Below, in pieces: positions 27,694 to 37,297 of a stretch of 64,000 bases of DNA. The stretch is from Nitratireductor mangrovi (GTDB lineage: Bacteria; Pseudomonadota; Alphaproteobacteria; Rhizobiales; Rhizobiaceae). The DNA lies in contig NZ_CP042301.2 of NCBI RefSeq assembly GCF_007922615.2, positions 3,038,001 through 3,102,000 on the forward strand. Reading direction: 5' to 3'. Below the pieces are notes generated by a model. The model made no database searches. It was not told the DNA's origin and worked only from the letters and a program-made list of their open reading frames with translations. Position 1 is the first letter of the stretch; each line of letters opens with the position of its first letter. The translations under genes were made by a program, and so were the position numbers.

Positions 27694-28082
27694 CGTGCGG
27701 TGTCCTTCTTCCTCTCGCGCTCCGCTGTGCGACGCGGTTTGGCGGAGGGTTCCGGCGCCGCCTGTTCGTCGATGGACTGGGCTGTGTCGGGAGCGCGGAA
27801 GCGCGCCGGGTCCGGCTTCTTCTCGCCCGCCTTGTATGTGGTCAGGATGCGATCACTGACGGTGTCGCGCACAGCGTTGAAGAAGCGCGCGCAACCATGA
27901 ATGTGGCGCCAGCGCTCATAGGCCAGCCCGCGCGGGTTCTTGCGGATGAAGAAATAGGCCTCGAAGTCGGCGTCGCTTTCAGCCGCGATGTCCGCCGGCC
28001 GCGCGATGTGCGCCTCGCCGGCATGGCGGAACTCCAACTCCGGCCGTTCTTCCTCGCAATAGGGACAATGGATGAGCAGCAT
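27690..28082 (-). CDS. soxD: Sarcosine oxidase subunit delta
   Basis: This 130-aa subunit carries the expected zinc ligands: C6 and C9 in LIHCPYCEE, then H60 and C64 in RHIHGCARFF. The folded part ends near residue 95. A charged tail rich in K, R, E and P (for example AKPRRTAERERKKDTAR) makes it longer than most SoxD proteins, which are about 85-110 aa. The ATG at 28082 has GGAAAG a few bases upstream; upstream in-frame codons lie inside the neighbouring gene and are not used. Confidence 0.93.
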   Translation of the reverse strand: MLLIHCPYCEEERPELEFRHAGEAHIARPADIAAESDADFEAYFFIRKNPRGLAYERWRHIHGCARFFNAVRDTVSDRILTTYKAGEKKPDPARFRAPDTAQSIDEQAAPEPSAKPRRTAERERKKDTAR

Positions 28083-28093
28083 GGCACTTTCCG

Positions 28094-28507
28094 TCAGAGT
28101 TCGCCCGGCCCGAGCACCGTGCCGGGCGGCTGGTCGCACAGCCTTTCGCCAACCACGGCGTAGGGGCCGACACGGCGGATCAGTTCCTCGACGCTGTCGA
28201 CCGGCGCGAACAGCGTCCCGTTGCCGATGTTCAGGACCGTCAGTTCGATCGGATCCACCGACAGGATGACATGACGCCCCTGAGGGTCGCCCTCGGGCAC
28301 GTCCTCGACGAAAATCGCCAGCGGCTTGCCCGTCGTCCACAGGCAGGCGAGCTTCCCCGACGGCACCGAGAACGGCCAGTCGCTTTCGTTGTCGGTGCGC
28401 GAGATCGACTGGACCCGCACCTCGTCTTCGCTCGGGAAATGGAAGAAATCCCGCTCGGAAACAAAAAACAGCGGCAGCGCGACCGCGGCATAGGCAAACC
28501 CGATCAT
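28094..28507 (-). CDS. Unidentified 137-aa protein inserted between soxB and soxD
   Basis: The ATG lies two bases after the soxB stop and the gene ends 11 bp before soxD, so it is an integral operon member. The N-terminal 16 residues are hydrophobic (MIGFAYAAVALPLFFV), a possible signal or anchor, followed by a soluble domain with WPFSVPSGKLACLW and two cysteines. The latter pattern faintly resembles the DUF2511/YebY group, but I cannot assign it. Codon usage looks like the neighbours. A standard soxBDAG operon lacks this gene. Confidence 0.75.
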   Translation of the reverse strand: MIGFAYAAVALPLFFVSERDFFHFPSEDEVRVQSISRTDNESDWPFSVPSGKLACLWTTGKPLAIFVEDVPEGDPQGRHVILSVDPIELTVLNIGNGTLFAPVDSVEELIRRVGPYAVVGERLCDQPPGTVLGPGEL

Positions 28508-28509
28508 GG

Positions 28510-29763
28510 TCAGTGCGCCACCGCGGCCGCGGCGGCCTCGTCGATCAGCCGCCCGGTGCGGAAACGCTCCAGCGTGAACGGCGCGTTGATCGGGTGCGGC
28601 TCGTCGCGCGCGATCGTGTGCGCAAACACGTTGCCCGAGCCGGGCGTCGCCTTGAACCCGCCTGTGCCCCAGCCGCAATTGACGTAAAGCCCCCTGACCG
28701 GTGTCTTGGCCAGGATCGGCGAGCGGTCGGGAGTGACGTCGACGATGCCGCCCCAGGAACGCAGCATCTTCATGCGGGTGAACATCGGGAACATCTCGCA
28801 GATGGCGTCGAGCGTGTGCTGGATGATGTGCAGGCCGCCGGTCTGCGAATAGGAGGTGTACTGGTCGGTTCCGGCACCGATCACCAGTTCGCCCTTGTCC
28901 GATTGCGAAATGTAGGCATGCACGGTGTTCGACATCACCACGCACGGAAAGCACGGCTTGACCGGCTCCGACACCAGCGCCTGCAAGGGGTAGGATTCAA
29001 GCGGCATGCGCACGCCGGCCATGTCCATCAGCACGGTGCTGTGGCCTGCGGCGACAACGCCAATCTTCCTGGCCCCGATGAAGCCGCGCGAAGTCTCCAC
29101 CCCGGTCACCGCTCCGTCCGGCCCGCGGCGGATGCCGGTCACCTCGCAGTTCTGGATGATGTCGACGCCTCGCGCCGCCGCCCCGCGCGCGTAGCCCCAG
29201 GCCACGGCGTCGTGGCGCGCGGTGCCGCCACGGCGCTGCAAGGCCGCGCCCATGACGGGGTAGCGCGCGTCCTTCGCGATGTTGAGCGGCGGGCAATAGT
29301 CCTTGGCCTGTTCGGGCGTCAGCCATTCATTGTCGACGCCGTTCAGCCGGTTGGCGTGAATGTGCCGCTTGAACACCTGCACGTCGTGCACGTTGTGGGC
29401 CAGCATCATGACCCCGCGCGGCGAGTACATGACGTTGTAGTTGAGCTCCTGCGAGAGCCCGTCCCACAGCTTCATGGCGTGGTTATAGATGCCCGCCGAC
29501 TCGTCGTAGAGATAGTTGGAGCGGATGATGGTCGTGTTGCGGCCGGTATTGCCGCCGCCGAGCCACCCTTTCTCCAGCACGGCGACATTGGTGATACCGT
29601 GCTCGCTGGCAAGGTAGTAGGCCGTCGCCAGCCCGTGGCCGCCGGCCCCCACGATGATGACATCATAGGCCTTCTTCGGCTCGGGCGACGGCCATTGCGC
29701 TTCCCAGCCCTTGTGGCCGCGCAATGCTTCGCGGGCGATGGCGAAAACCGAATATTTGCGCAT
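28510..29763 (-). CDS. soxB: Sarcosine oxidase subunit beta
   Basis: The 417-aa flavin subunit has an FAD-binding motif [18 protein letters not shown] near residue 35, [16 protein letters not shown] after it (the flavin-contact region typical of SoxB), and a C-terminal [16 protein letters not shown]. It holds both flavins at its interface with alpha in known enzymes. The open frame continues upstream, but the ATG at 29763 gives the family length and start ([20 protein letters not shown]). It is the first gene of the operon, divergent from an SDR gene 225 bp away. Confidence 0.95.
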   Translation of the reverse strand: MRKYSVFAIAREALRGHKGWEAQWPSPEPKKAYDVIIVGAGGHGLATAYYLASEHGITNVAVLEKGWLGGGNTGRNTTIIRSNYLYDESAGIYNHAMKLWDGLSQELNYNVMYSPRGVMMLAHNVHDVQVFKRHIHANRLNGVDNEWLTPEQAKDYCPPLNIAKDARYPVMGAALQRRGGTARHDAVAWGYARGAAARGVDIIQNCEVTGIRRGPDGAVTGVETSRGFIGARKIGVVAAGHSTVLMDMAGVRMPLESYPLQALVSEPVKPCFPCVVMSNTVHAYISQSDKGELVIGAGTDQYTSYSQTGGLHIIQHTLDAICEMFPMFTRMKMLRSWGGIVDVTPDRSPILAKTPVRGLYVNCGWGTGGFKATPGSGNVFAHTIARDEPHPINAPFTLERFRTGRLIDEAAAAAVAH

Positions 29764-29988
29764 GGGCTGCCTGCCTCGAAACCTGCCCGACACACCACCG
29801 GCGACGATGCTTCGAGGCGTACCACTATCGGGTCCGCGCCTCACGCCTTGCGCTAAATGCGACGGCGTTTGCCGTTTTGCGTCAAGCTGCAACGCTGTCC
29901 GGTTTCGGGTGGCTGGTGCCCGCCCGGTTTGGAAAAAAGCGCGCCTCCGCCGGCATTCCGCCGGCCCGCAATCCGAGGAGCCTTCGCA

Positions 29989-30750
29989 ATGACACAACTC
30001 ATCAACAAGGTCGCCATCGTCACCGGTGCCAGTTCCGGCATCGGCCGCGCCACAGCAAAACTGTTCGCGCAGGAAGGCGCCCGCGTCGTGGTCACCGCAC
30101 GCCGCCAGGCCGAGCTCGACGTGCTCGTGGCCGAAATCACCGAAGAAGGCGGCGATGCCGTCGCGCTAGCCGGTGATGTTCGCGACCACAAGCACAATGA
30201 GATTCTGGTCGCGCTCTGCGAGGAACGTTTTGGCGGCCTCGACATCGCCTTCAACAATGCTGGCACAGTTGGCCGCCTCGCACAGGTGGACGAACTGCGG
30301 GAGGAAGATTGGGATGAGACCGTCGCGACCAATCTGGACGCGGCCTTCGCCGCCGCCCGCCATCAGGTTCCCGCGCTGCGCCGTCGCGGCGGTGGAGCGT
30401 TGATCTTCACCTCGAGCTTCGTCGGCTACGAGACCGCCGGTATGCCAGGCATGGCCGCCTATGCCGCGGCCAAGGCGGGGGTCGTTGGCCTGGCCAAGGC
30501 ATTGGCCGCCGACTTGGGTACCGCCGGCATTCGCGTCAACGCGCTTCTTCCAGGCGGCACTGAGACCGCGATGGCGACCTTCGAGACCGACGAGCAGCGG
30601 CGATTCGTGGAAGGTCTGCACGCGTTGAAACGCATCGCCCAGCCGGAAGAAATCGCCCGGGCCGCGCTCTATCTCGCCTCCGACGCGTCGAGTTTCGTGA
30701 CCGGCACGGCCATGCTGGCCGATGGCGGCGTTTCCATCAACCTGACCTGA
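29989..30750 (+). CDS. SDR-family oxidoreductase
   Basis: The 253-aa enzyme has [19 protein letters not shown], catalytic [11 protein letters not shown] and [18 protein letters not shown] stands eight bases before the chosen ATG. It is divergent from soxB. Relatives are annotated as glucose 1-dehydrogenase-like or generic SDRs; the substrate is unknown. A strong terminator follows it. Confidence 0.9.
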   Translation: MTQLINKVAIVTGASSGIGRATAKLFAQEGARVVVTARRQAELDVLVAEITEEGGDAVALAGDVRDHKHNEILVALCEERFGGLDIAFNNAGTVGRLAQVDELREEDWDETVATNLDAAFAAARHQVPALRRRGGGALIFTSSFVGYETAGMPGMAAYAAAKAGVVGLAKALAADLGTAGIRVNALLPGGTETAMATFETDEQRRFVEGLHALKRIAQPEEIARAALYLASDASSFVTGTAMLADGGVSINLT

Positions 30751-30762
30751 GCGGGTTTCGGC

Positions 30763-30792
30763 CGCGGCGCCCTCAAGGCGCCGCGTTGTTTT
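30763..30792 (+). terminator. Rho-independent terminator after the SDR gene
   Basis: GCGGCGCC-CTCAA-GGCGCCGC (30764-30784) is a perfect 8-bp stem, extendable by one C-G pair, followed by GTTGTTTT. The last codons of the converging AraC gene lie inside it. Confidence 0.85.
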
Positions 30793-31870
30793 GAAGGCGC
30801 CAGGCAGCCGGCGATGCTCCGGCAAAGCGTTTGAACGCACGGCTGAATGCCGCCTCGGATTCGTAGCCGGCTTCATGGGCCACGACGGCGACCTTCTGGT
30901 GGCCGTCGGACAGAAGGCGCGCCGCCTTCTGCAGACGCCACTGCGTCAGATATTGCATCGGCGGACAGCCGATGAGCTTGGCAAAGCGGGCCGCGAGCAC
31001 CGTGCGCGAGACGTTGGCCTCGGCGGCAAGCTCGCCCAGCGTCCACGCCCGCACCGGCTCCGCATGGAGGCACGACAAAGCGCGCCCGACCGCAGGATCG
31101 CGCAGGCCGGCGAACCAGCCGGTCTGTCCGTCGGGAAACGTCGACAGATAACGGGAGAGCACCTCCGCGAAGATCAACTCGCTGAGCCGCAGGCGTACAC
31201 CCTCCCAGCCCGCGTCCGGTCTGCGCGTCTGGTCGAGCGTCAGGCCGATCAGCTTGTCGAGCATGTCGCCCGTTGCGGGACGGCGGACATGCATGAAGCG
31301 CGGTAGCGCCGCCAGTACCGGATTGAAGGGCTGCAGGTCGCAACCGAGGAAACCGCATACATATCGTGCACGTGGCAAGCCGCCACCGCCTTCCTCGACG
31401 ACGAAAGGCAGCTTGCCGGACGCCATCTCGCGGAAGAACAGCATCGAATCCTCTTCGCCGAGTTCCGGTGTCCCGTCGTGGACGCCAAGCATCGCATAGG
31501 GGTCGGCGTGCGGGAAGACGAGCACGTCGCCGGCCTCGAAACGGGTCGGCGCGACGTCTGGGATGCTCGCCCAGCCCTCGCCTTCGATGACGATGTGGTA
31601 TGAAACCACGTGCCGCGCGCGCGGCAGGATGATCGGCGCAAACCTCCTGGCGTGCGGCACGGCCACGCCCCAGGGCGACGTGGCTTCGACCATGAAGAAC
31701 AGCGCGCCGCTCAACCTCACCGCTCGAAGCACATCGGATAGCGGATCGTTGGCCGCGCGCGTGTAGAGCGGCGGTGCCGTCTCCCCGAGTGCCGCACGCC
31801 ACGGCCTCGCCGCGCCGTTTCGGGACGCGTCGTCAAGAGTTCCGGACTTGCGGTCATGGGCCGCGCTCAT
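30773..31870 (-). CDS. AraC-family transcriptional regulator with N-terminal cupin domain
   Basis: The 365-aa protein combines a cupin_6-type sensor half (GALFFMVEATSPWGVAVPH, VIEGEGWASI, FEAGDVLVFPHADPYAML) with a C-terminal double helix-turn-helix (LAAEANVSRTVLAARFAKL and VAHEAGYESEAAFSRAFKR). A TTG nine codons upstream is possible, but the ATG at 31870 has AGGTGG in good position. It is divergent from a methyltransferase gene 54 bp away, a likely target. Confidence 0.9.
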   Translation of the reverse strand: MSAAHDRKSGTLDDASRNGAARPWRAALGETAPPLYTRAANDPLSDVLRAVRLSGALFFMVEATSPWGVAVPHARRFAPIILPRARHVVSYHIVIEGEGWASIPDVAPTRFEAGDVLVFPHADPYAMLGVHDGTPELGEEDSMLFFREMASGKLPFVVEEGGGGLPRARYVCGFLGCDLQPFNPVLAALPRFMHVRRPATGDMLDKLIGLTLDQTRRPDAGWEGVRLRLSELIFAEVLSRYLSTFPDGQTGWFAGLRDPAVGRALSCLHAEPVRAWTLGELAAEANVSRTVLAARFAKLIGCPPMQYLTQWRLQKAARLLSDGHQKVAVVAHEAGYESEAAFSRAFKRFAGASPAAWRLQNNAAP

Positions 31871-31924
31871 CTCGCCACCTATCCTCGCCGCGCCCAAATG
31901 CGAACGAAACCGCCCCGGAGGTCG

Positions 31925-32722
31925 ATGATGATGATGCTCGAAACCACCGATCGCAACCCCGCGGAAATCTACGACGAGAAGTTTGTGCCCGCCCTTTTCG
32001 CGCCTTGGGGCGCGATCGTCGCCGAGCTGGCCGGCATCGGCCCGGGTGAAAAGGTGCTCGACGTTGCCTGCGGAACCGGAGCCCTGACGGCCGTTGTCGC
32101 GGAAAAGGTAGGGCCGGAAGGGCGGGTCACCGGGCTCGACATCAACCCGCAGATGCTCGCGGTCGCGCGTGCCAAGCCGCTGGCTGTGGAATGGATCGAG
32201 GCGCCGGCCGAGAGGCTGCCTTTCGCAGACGCCGCTTTCGACGCCGTGCTAAGCCAGTTCGGTTTCATGTTCTTCGACGATCAGGCGCTGGCGCTCGGCG
32301 AGATGCACCGCGTGCTCCGGCCCGGCGGTCGGCTCGCGGTCGCCGTCTGTGGCGCGGTGGAAGATTCGCCCGGTTATGCTGTCTTCGCAAGCCTTCTCGA
32401 CGATCTCTTCGGTGAAGATGTTGGCAACGCATTTCGCGCACCCTTCGTGCTGGGGGACGCGGAGAAACTGGCTGCCATCTGCGAAAAGGCCGGTCTTGCC
32501 GGCGCTCGCATCGTCAGCCGCACTGGCAGCGTGCGTTTCGACTCCATTGCGGAACTGGTCTCGACCGAACGCGCCTGCGTCTGGACGCTGGGCGGCGTCC
32601 TCGACGAAGGCCAGTTCGAGCTGCTGCGGCGGGAAAGCGAACGTGCGCTCCGGCCGTTCACGGACGCAGACGGCCGGATCGCATTCGCCATGCCGTCCCT
32701 GATCATCGCCGCAACCAAGTAG
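31925..32722 (+). CDS. Class I SAM-dependent methyltransferase
   Basis: The 265-aa protein has motif [21 protein letters not shown] near residue 40, the acidic [13 protein letters not shown] after it, and motif post-[19 protein letters not shown]. It is of the UbiE/Methyltransf_11 type. Four ATG codons in a row (31925-31936) follow GGAGG; the second or third gives the best spacing, so the true start may be 3-6 bases later. The methyl acceptor is unknown. Divergent from the AraC regulator. Confidence 0.88.
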   Translation: MMMMLETTDRNPAEIYDEKFVPALFAPWGAIVAELAGIGPGEKVLDVACGTGALTAVVAEKVGPEGRVTGLDINPQMLAVARAKPLAVEWIEAPAERLPFADAAFDAVLSQFGFMFFDDQALALGEMHRVLRPGGRLAVAVCGAVEDSPGYAVFASLLDDLFGEDVGNAFRAPFVLGDAEKLAAICEKAGLAGARIVSRTGSVRFDSIAELVSTERACVWTLGGVLDEGQFELLRRESERALRPFTDADGRIAFAMPSLIIAATK

Positions 32723-32906
32723 TTCGCCGGCTCTCACTGCGCCTGCCGCAAGAGGCGAGGCCAGGCCGGTCTTCGGGCCGCTGTTTCGCAGTAGACAATA
32801 CTTGGTGATTCTGCTATCAGCCGCTCCAATTTGCAGCGGCGTCGCTGCAGAGGCGGAGAGTATTGGCTACGCCTCGATCATCACAACCCGACTGACAGGA
32901 ACGGCC

Positions 32907-33140
32907 GTGCAGGTACTCGTCCGCGACAACAACGTTGATCAGGCGCTTCGCGCGCTCAAGAAAAAGATGCAGCGCGAAGGCATTTTCCGCGAGATGAAGA
33001 TGCGCGGACACTACGAGAAGCCTTCCGAAAAGCGTGCCCGCGAAAAGGCGGAAGCGGTTCGCCGCGCGCGCAAGCTGGCGCGCAAGCGCGCCCAGCGCGA
33101 AGGTCTGCTGGCCGGCCCGAAGGGCGCCACGGCGCGCTGA
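32907..33140 (+). CDS. rpsU: 30S ribosomal protein S21
   Basis: The 77-aa protein matches rhizobial S21: [39 protein letters not shown] and a basic tail. The start is GTG with AGGAA just upstream; the frame is open further upstream but S21 begins here. It is a small-subunit protein that helps mRNA docking. A strong terminator follows. Confidence 0.95.
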   Translation: MQVLVRDNNVDQALRALKKKMQREGIFREMKMRGHYEKPSEKRAREKAEAVRRARKLARKRAQREGLLAGPKGATAR

Positions 33141-33176
33141 CGCGCCGCTATTTCGTCGATTTCGACAGTTAGCGAG

Positions 33177-33207
33177 GGTGGGGCGATGCGAATCGCGCCA
33201 CCTTTTT
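33177..33207 (+). terminator. Rho-independent terminator of rpsU
   Basis: An 11-bp stem with one mismatch (GGTGGGGCGAT against ATCGCGCCACC) and a GCGA tetraloop is followed directly by TTTTT. Confidence 0.9.
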
Positions 33208-33274
33208 GTATTGGTGGCGCCGGGCAGTCGTGAACGGCGCCGGAATCACAGCCAGAATGAGGGACCGGGTATCG

Positions 33275-34108
33275 ATGCAGTTCTTTTCGGGCAACATGCG
33301 GCCCTTCGCGCCGGCGGCAGCGCTGTTCGCCTGCCTCGCCCTGGCCGCATGCCAGACCGCCGGATCGGGCACCGATATCACCGCGATCGATACCGCGCAG
33401 GGCTCGGAAGAAAACATCGCCTCGCTGACCGCGGTCATCGAGCGCAACCCGCGTGATCCGCAAGCCTACAACGTCCGTGGTTCGGCCTTCGGCCGCGCCG
33501 GGCGCTATCGCGAGGCGCTCGAGGATTTCGACACCGCGATCCGCCTCAACCCCAGCTATTTCCAGGCCTATGCCAACCGCGCCCTGATCCATCGCTATCT
33601 CGGCGAGAGCGGCAAGGCGGTTTCAGACTACAATCGCGCCATCCAGCTCAACGCCAGCTACGACGCCGCCTATATAGGCCGAGGCAATCTCTACCGGCTG
33701 AACGGCAGGACGCGGGAGGCGTTCGACGATTTCCAGCGCGCCATCCAGCTCGACACCACCGACCCGCGCGCCTACCACAATCGCGGCTTGCTCTATCAAG
33801 CGCAGGGCCAGCACAATTTCGCGCTCGAGGATTTCTCGACCGCCATCTCGCTGGCCCCGGACGCCGCCGAGCCTTACAACGGCCGCGGCCTCTCCTACCT
33901 GGCCCTCGGTGACGAGGAGAATGCGTTCTCCGACTTCAACACCGCCATCAAGCTCGACGGCGACATCGCGGAAGGCTGGGCAAACCAGGCTCTGGTCTAT
34001 GAGCGCCGCGGCGAAAAGCAAAAGGCGGCGCGTTCCTACCGCCAGGCGCTGAAGCTCGATCCCGAATACGGGCCCGCCAAGGCCGGGCTTTCCCGCGTCA
34101 GCGGTTGA
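33275..34108 (+). CDS. Tetratricopeptide-repeat lipoprotein
   Basis: From the chosen ATG the 277-aa product begins with a lipoprotein signal ending in LALAAC (lipidated Cys at about 26). The rest is about seven TPR units with repeats such as AYNVRGSAFGRAGRYREALEDFDTAIRLNP, each about 34 residues. This resembles NlpI-type outer-membrane-associated TPR lipoproteins, which scaffold proteases or cell-wall enzymes. Two other ATG codons (33257, 33296) are possible starts; 33275 has AGGGA ten bases upstream. Its 3' end overlaps the converging DedA gene by 11 bp. Confidence 0.88.
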   Translation: MQFFSGNMRPFAPAAALFACLALAACQTAGSGTDITAIDTAQGSEENIASLTAVIERNPRDPQAYNVRGSAFGRAGRYREALEDFDTAIRLNPSYFQAYANRALIHRYLGESGKAVSDYNRAIQLNASYDAAYIGRGNLYRLNGRTREAFDDFQRAIQLDTTDPRAYHNRGLLYQAQGQHNFALEDFSTAISLAPDAAEPYNGRGLSYLALGDEENAFSDFNTAIKLDGDIAEGWANQALVYERRGEKQKAARSYRQALKLDPEYGPAKAGLSRVSG

Positions 34109-34751
34109 CCGCCGGATCACCCTCGCCGGCGATCGTGGAAGTCGTTGACATATAACCGCTTTTCTTCAGCCGGCGGCGGACCCACATAAGCGAGAACTGC
34201 ACCAGCATCACGCCCGCCACCACCAGGAGGCCGGCCGTGACCGGATCGCCCGTGGTGCCGCGCAGAAGATAGCCGGCCGCGATCAGCGGCGTGTTCCAGC
34301 ACAACGTCCCGAGCACCCCGGCCAGCAGGAAGGTCGGCACGCCGAGCCGCAGCATGCCGGCCGGCAGCCCGACATAGATGCGCACCGTCGGCAGAGTGTG
34401 GGCGAGGAAGGTGTACCAGAACTGGCTGTCGCGATAGCCTTCGGTCATGCGCCGGAACAGCGGCTCGTGGAGCAGGATGTATTTGCCATATTTTTCAACA
34501 ACTTCGCCGATGCGAACTTCGCCGATGGCGCGACCGAGCCCGTACCAGAACAGGGCGCCGGCCATCGACGCGAACGCTGTCACCAGCACCAGGAGCCCCG
34601 CTTCGGCGCCGGTGGTCGCGGCTGTCATGCCCAGGAAAACCAGGATGATGAAGGACGGCCCGACCGGCGACAGCTTCTCGATGAACGCCACCACGCCCGC
34701 GCCGAACAGGCCCAGCTGCAGATAGGTGGTGACATAGTCGGGCAGTTCCAT
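34098..34751 (-). CDS. DedA-family inner membrane protein
   Basis: The 217-aa protein has about five hydrophobic segments and the family core (FLAHTLPTVRIYVGLPAGM near residue 125), in which the usual first Arg of the RFxPxxR motif is His. DedA proteins act in lipid transport across the membrane and in membrane homeostasis. The ATG at 34751 gives the typical length. The upstream region faces the SufR-like regulator. Confidence 0.85.
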   Translation of the reverse strand: MELPDYVTTYLQLGLFGAGVVAFIEKLSPVGPSFIILVFLGMTAATTGAEAGLLVLVTAFASMAGALFWYGLGRAIGEVRIGEVVEKYGKYILLHEPLFRRMTEGYRDSQFWYTFLAHTLPTVRIYVGLPAGMLRLGVPTFLLAGVLGTLCWNTPLIAAGYLLRGTTGDPVTAGLLVVAGVMLVQFSLMWVRRRLKKSGYMSTTSTIAGEGDPAVNR

Positions 34752-34965
34752 GGCGTGGTTTCGCGCCCCCGGTTCGGCGGCGCGAATGATCCTGACGCCG
34801 CGTCCGTCTGTCCCTAGCGGCAGTGTGCGCCACCTGCAAGCGATTGGCAAATCGGCGCGGGACCGCCCCCGCTTTTCATGGATTTTTCGCAGGTTTTTCC
34901 GCCGAACCCACGGAAAATCCGGCGTTCCCCCGCAAAACCCTTGACTCCTTGGCGTTCAATAAAAT

Positions 34966-34977
34966 AACCATATAGTT
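34966..34977. promoter_or_regulatory. SufR-like operator candidate (AAC-N6-GTT)
   Basis: AAC-CATATA-GTT lies 21 bp before the start of the SufR-like gene. Cyanobacterial SufR binds CAAC-N6-GTTG, so the inner half-sites and spacing match, but the outer bases do not. A TTGACT at 34941 could be the -35 of an overlapping promoter, though the -10 is not clear. Autoregulation is inferred. Confidence 0.35.
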
Positions 34978-34998
34978 TCTTTATGAAGGTGCCTTCCA

Positions 34999-35643
34999 AT
35001 GTCGGTTTCCAGCGAGGAACGCATCCTCCGTTTCCTCAAGTTTCGCGGCCGCCAGACCGCCGAGACGGTCGCCCGCCATCTCGACATTTCCGTTCCCGGA
35101 GCCCGCAAACATCTCGACCGGATGAAGGCGGCCGGGCTGGTCGATTTCGAAGACGAGGCCGGCGCGGTCGGCCGCCCGCGCCGTTTCTTCCTTCTCGCCG
35201 CAAAGGCCGAGGCGCGGTTTCCCGACACCCATGCCGAACTGACGCTCGACATGATCGGTTCGGTGCGGCGGCTGTTCGGCGCCGACGGTCTCGACAGGCT
35301 GATCGAGGATCGCGAGCGCCGCACCGACGACCGCTACGCGGAGGCGCTGAAGGAGGCGGACGGGATCGAGGCGCGGCTAGACCGGATGGCGGCGCTGCGT
35401 TCGGAGGAGGGTTACCTGGCCGAATGGGAGAGGCTGCCGGACGGAGGCGGTTACCTGCTGGTCGAAAACCATTGCCCGATCTGCGCGGCCGCGCGCGCCT
35501 GCCAGGGTTTCTGCCGTTCCGAACTGGAAAGCTTTCGCCGCGCCTTCGCGCCGCTCGCCTCGGTCGAGCGCGCCGAGCACATGCTTGCCGGCAGCCGCCG
35601 CTGCGCCTATCTGGTCCGGCCGCGAGGCGACGATGCCGCCTGA
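34999..35643 (+). CDS. SufR-like winged-helix regulator with a cysteine cluster
   Basis: The 214-aa protein begins with a winged helix (ERILRFLKFRGRQTAETVARHLDIS, then GARKHLDRMKAAGLV) and has C-terminal cysteines in NHCPICAAARACQGFCRSEL, the arrangement that holds an iron-sulfur cluster in SufR. It is a candidate redox or iron sensor. The MFS gene starts inside its last codons (11-bp overlap), so regulator and pump form one unit. Confidence 0.85.
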   Translation: MSVSSEERILRFLKFRGRQTAETVARHLDISVPGARKHLDRMKAAGLVDFEDEAGAVGRPRRFFLLAAKAEARFPDTHAELTLDMIGSVRRLFGADGLDRLIEDRERRTDDRYAEALKEADGIEARLDRMAALRSEEGYLAEWERLPDGGGYLLVENHCPICAAARACQGFCRSELESFRRAFAPLASVERAEHMLAGSRRCAYLVRPRGDDAA

Positions 35644-37078
35644 AGAGCAGACGGCGGCGATCGACTGGCGCAGGCTGTGGGCGAGCGGCGACCTCGCCCG
35701 CTTCATCTTCATCAGCCTCGGCATCCTGCTGCACGCCACCAACGAGACCATGGTCGCCACCATCATGCCGGCGATGGTGGCCGAGATCTCCGGCGTCACC
35801 TTCGTCGGCTGGACGCTGGCCATGTACGAGCTCGGCTCGATCACCGCGGGCGCCGCCGCCGGGCGCATGATCTCCTACCTGCCGCTGCGCTCCAACATGG
35901 CGGGTGCTGCGCTCGTCTACGGAATCGGCGCGCTGATCTGCGCGCTGGCGCCCGGCATGGGCTGGCTGCTTGCCGGGCGCCTGGTCGAGGGGCTCGGCGG
36001 CGGCGCGCTGGTGGCGCTCGCCTTCGTCTCGGTCGAGCGCCTGTTTCCGCGCCTGATCTGGCCGCAGCTTTTCGCCATCATTTCGGTGGTCTGGGGCGTG
36101 TCGGCCTTTTCCGGCCCGCTGCTCGGCGCGCTGCTCGCGGACGCCTGGTCGTGGCGCTGGGCCTTCGGCATCTTCGCCGTCGCCGGCTTCGCCATGGCCG
36201 CGATCAGCTTTGTCGTGCTGTCCGGCCCCGCCGCCACCAGGCGCCGCGACGAGATCGCGCCGCCCTTCCCGGCCACGGCGCTGGCCTGCCTGGCGGTGGC
36301 GGTGACGCTGATCGCCTGGGCCGGCGTCGCCTCCGGCATCCTGTGGTCGGCACCGCTGCTCGCCGCCGGGCTCGCCGGGCTGGTGCTGTTCTTCCGGCTC
36401 GACGCGCTGCGGCCGGCCTCGCGGCTTTTCCCCGAGCGCCTGTTCGACCGCCGCACGACGCTCGGCGCCGGCATGGTCATGGTGTTCTCCTTCTCGATCG
36501 CCACCATCAGCTTCACCATCTACGGCCCGCTGCTTTTGACCAGCCTGCACGGCATCTCGCCGCTCACCGCCGGCTACATCGTGGCGGCCGAATCGATCGC
36601 GTGGTCGGTGCTGTCGATCCTGGTCGCCAATGCCGCGCCGCGGCACGAACGGACGATCATCACCACCGGCGCGCTGATGATCGCCGCCGGCGTGGCCGGC
36701 TTCGCCTGGGCTGTGCCGGCCGGCTCGATCCCGGCGGTGCTGGCCTGCGCGCTGCTGCAGGGCGGCGGTTTTGGCATCGCCTGGCCCTTCGTCACCCGCA
36801 TCATCGTCGCGGCCGCCCGGCCGGCCGAGACCACCATCACCTCCTCGGCGATCCCGACCCTGCAGCGCATCGGCTATGCCGTCGGCGCCGCCGGCGCCGG
36901 CATCATCGCCAATGCCAGCGGCTTTGCGCACGGGCTGAGTGCCGGGGCCGCGGCCGGTGTCGCGACCTGGCTGTTCCTGGCCTTTGTGCCGCTGGGGCTG
37001 GTGGGGCTGGTCGCCGGCATAATGGTGGCGCAGCGGACAAGGGCGGCGTCAACGGTACTGCCCGCCGGCATGGCTTGA
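35633..37078 (+). CDS. MFS transporter (DHA-type)
   Basis: The 481-aa protein has about fourteen hydrophobic segments: ATNETMVATIMPAMVAEISG in helix 1, a GRLVEGLGGGALVALAF stretch after helix 4, and a helix-5 motif (SVVWGVSAFSGPLLGALLAD). Very GC-rich codons, richer than most of the window. Coupled to the SufR-like regulator, which may respond to its substrate or to oxidative stress. Substrate unknown. Confidence 0.9.
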   Translation: MPPEEQTAAIDWRRLWASGDLARFIFISLGILLHATNETMVATIMPAMVAEISGVTFVGWTLAMYELGSITAGAAAGRMISYLPLRSNMAGAALVYGIGALICALAPGMGWLLAGRLVEGLGGGALVALAFVSVERLFPRLIWPQLFAIISVVWGVSAFSGPLLGALLADAWSWRWAFGIFAVAGFAMAAISFVVLSGPAATRRRDEIAPPFPATALACLAVAVTLIAWAGVASGILWSAPLLAAGLAGLVLFFRLDALRPASRLFPERLFDRRTTLGAGMVMVFSFSIATISFTIYGPLLLTSLHGISPLTAGYIVAAESIAWSVLSILVANAAPRHERTIITTGALMIAAGVAGFAWAVPAGSIPAVLACALLQGGGFGIAWPFVTRIIVAAARPAETTITSSAIPTLQRIGYAVGAAGAGIIANASGFAHGLSAGAAAGVATWLFLAFVPLGLVGLVAGIMVAQRTRAASTVLPAGMA

Positions 37079-37297
37079 GAACGAGCGGGATATCGAAGCT
37101 CGGCGGCCCGCTGCCGGCTGTCGGGTAAACTCTTCGTCGGAGGCCGCGGCAATGATCGTCACCAGGTCTGGGGACATCTCCGATCCGCACGCCTTATTCT
37201 AAGGGTGCATTGTCGGGTCTGGCCTACGCCACCCGCCCGGTCAACGGACGATTGAAGTTCGATGCCTTATCGAGTTCGAAGTGGCGCAAGAGCACAC

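Noticed and set aside
29853..29885. Small inverted repeat ACGGC-GTTT-GCCGT between soxB and the SDR gene
   Set aside because: Only 5-bp arms in very GC-rich DNA; no second copy or promoter overlap to support a regulatory role.
33011..33592. 193-codon minus-strand frame opposite rpsU and the TPR gene
   Set aside because: Antisense to S21, its terminator and the TPR signal peptide; composition typical of shadow frames.
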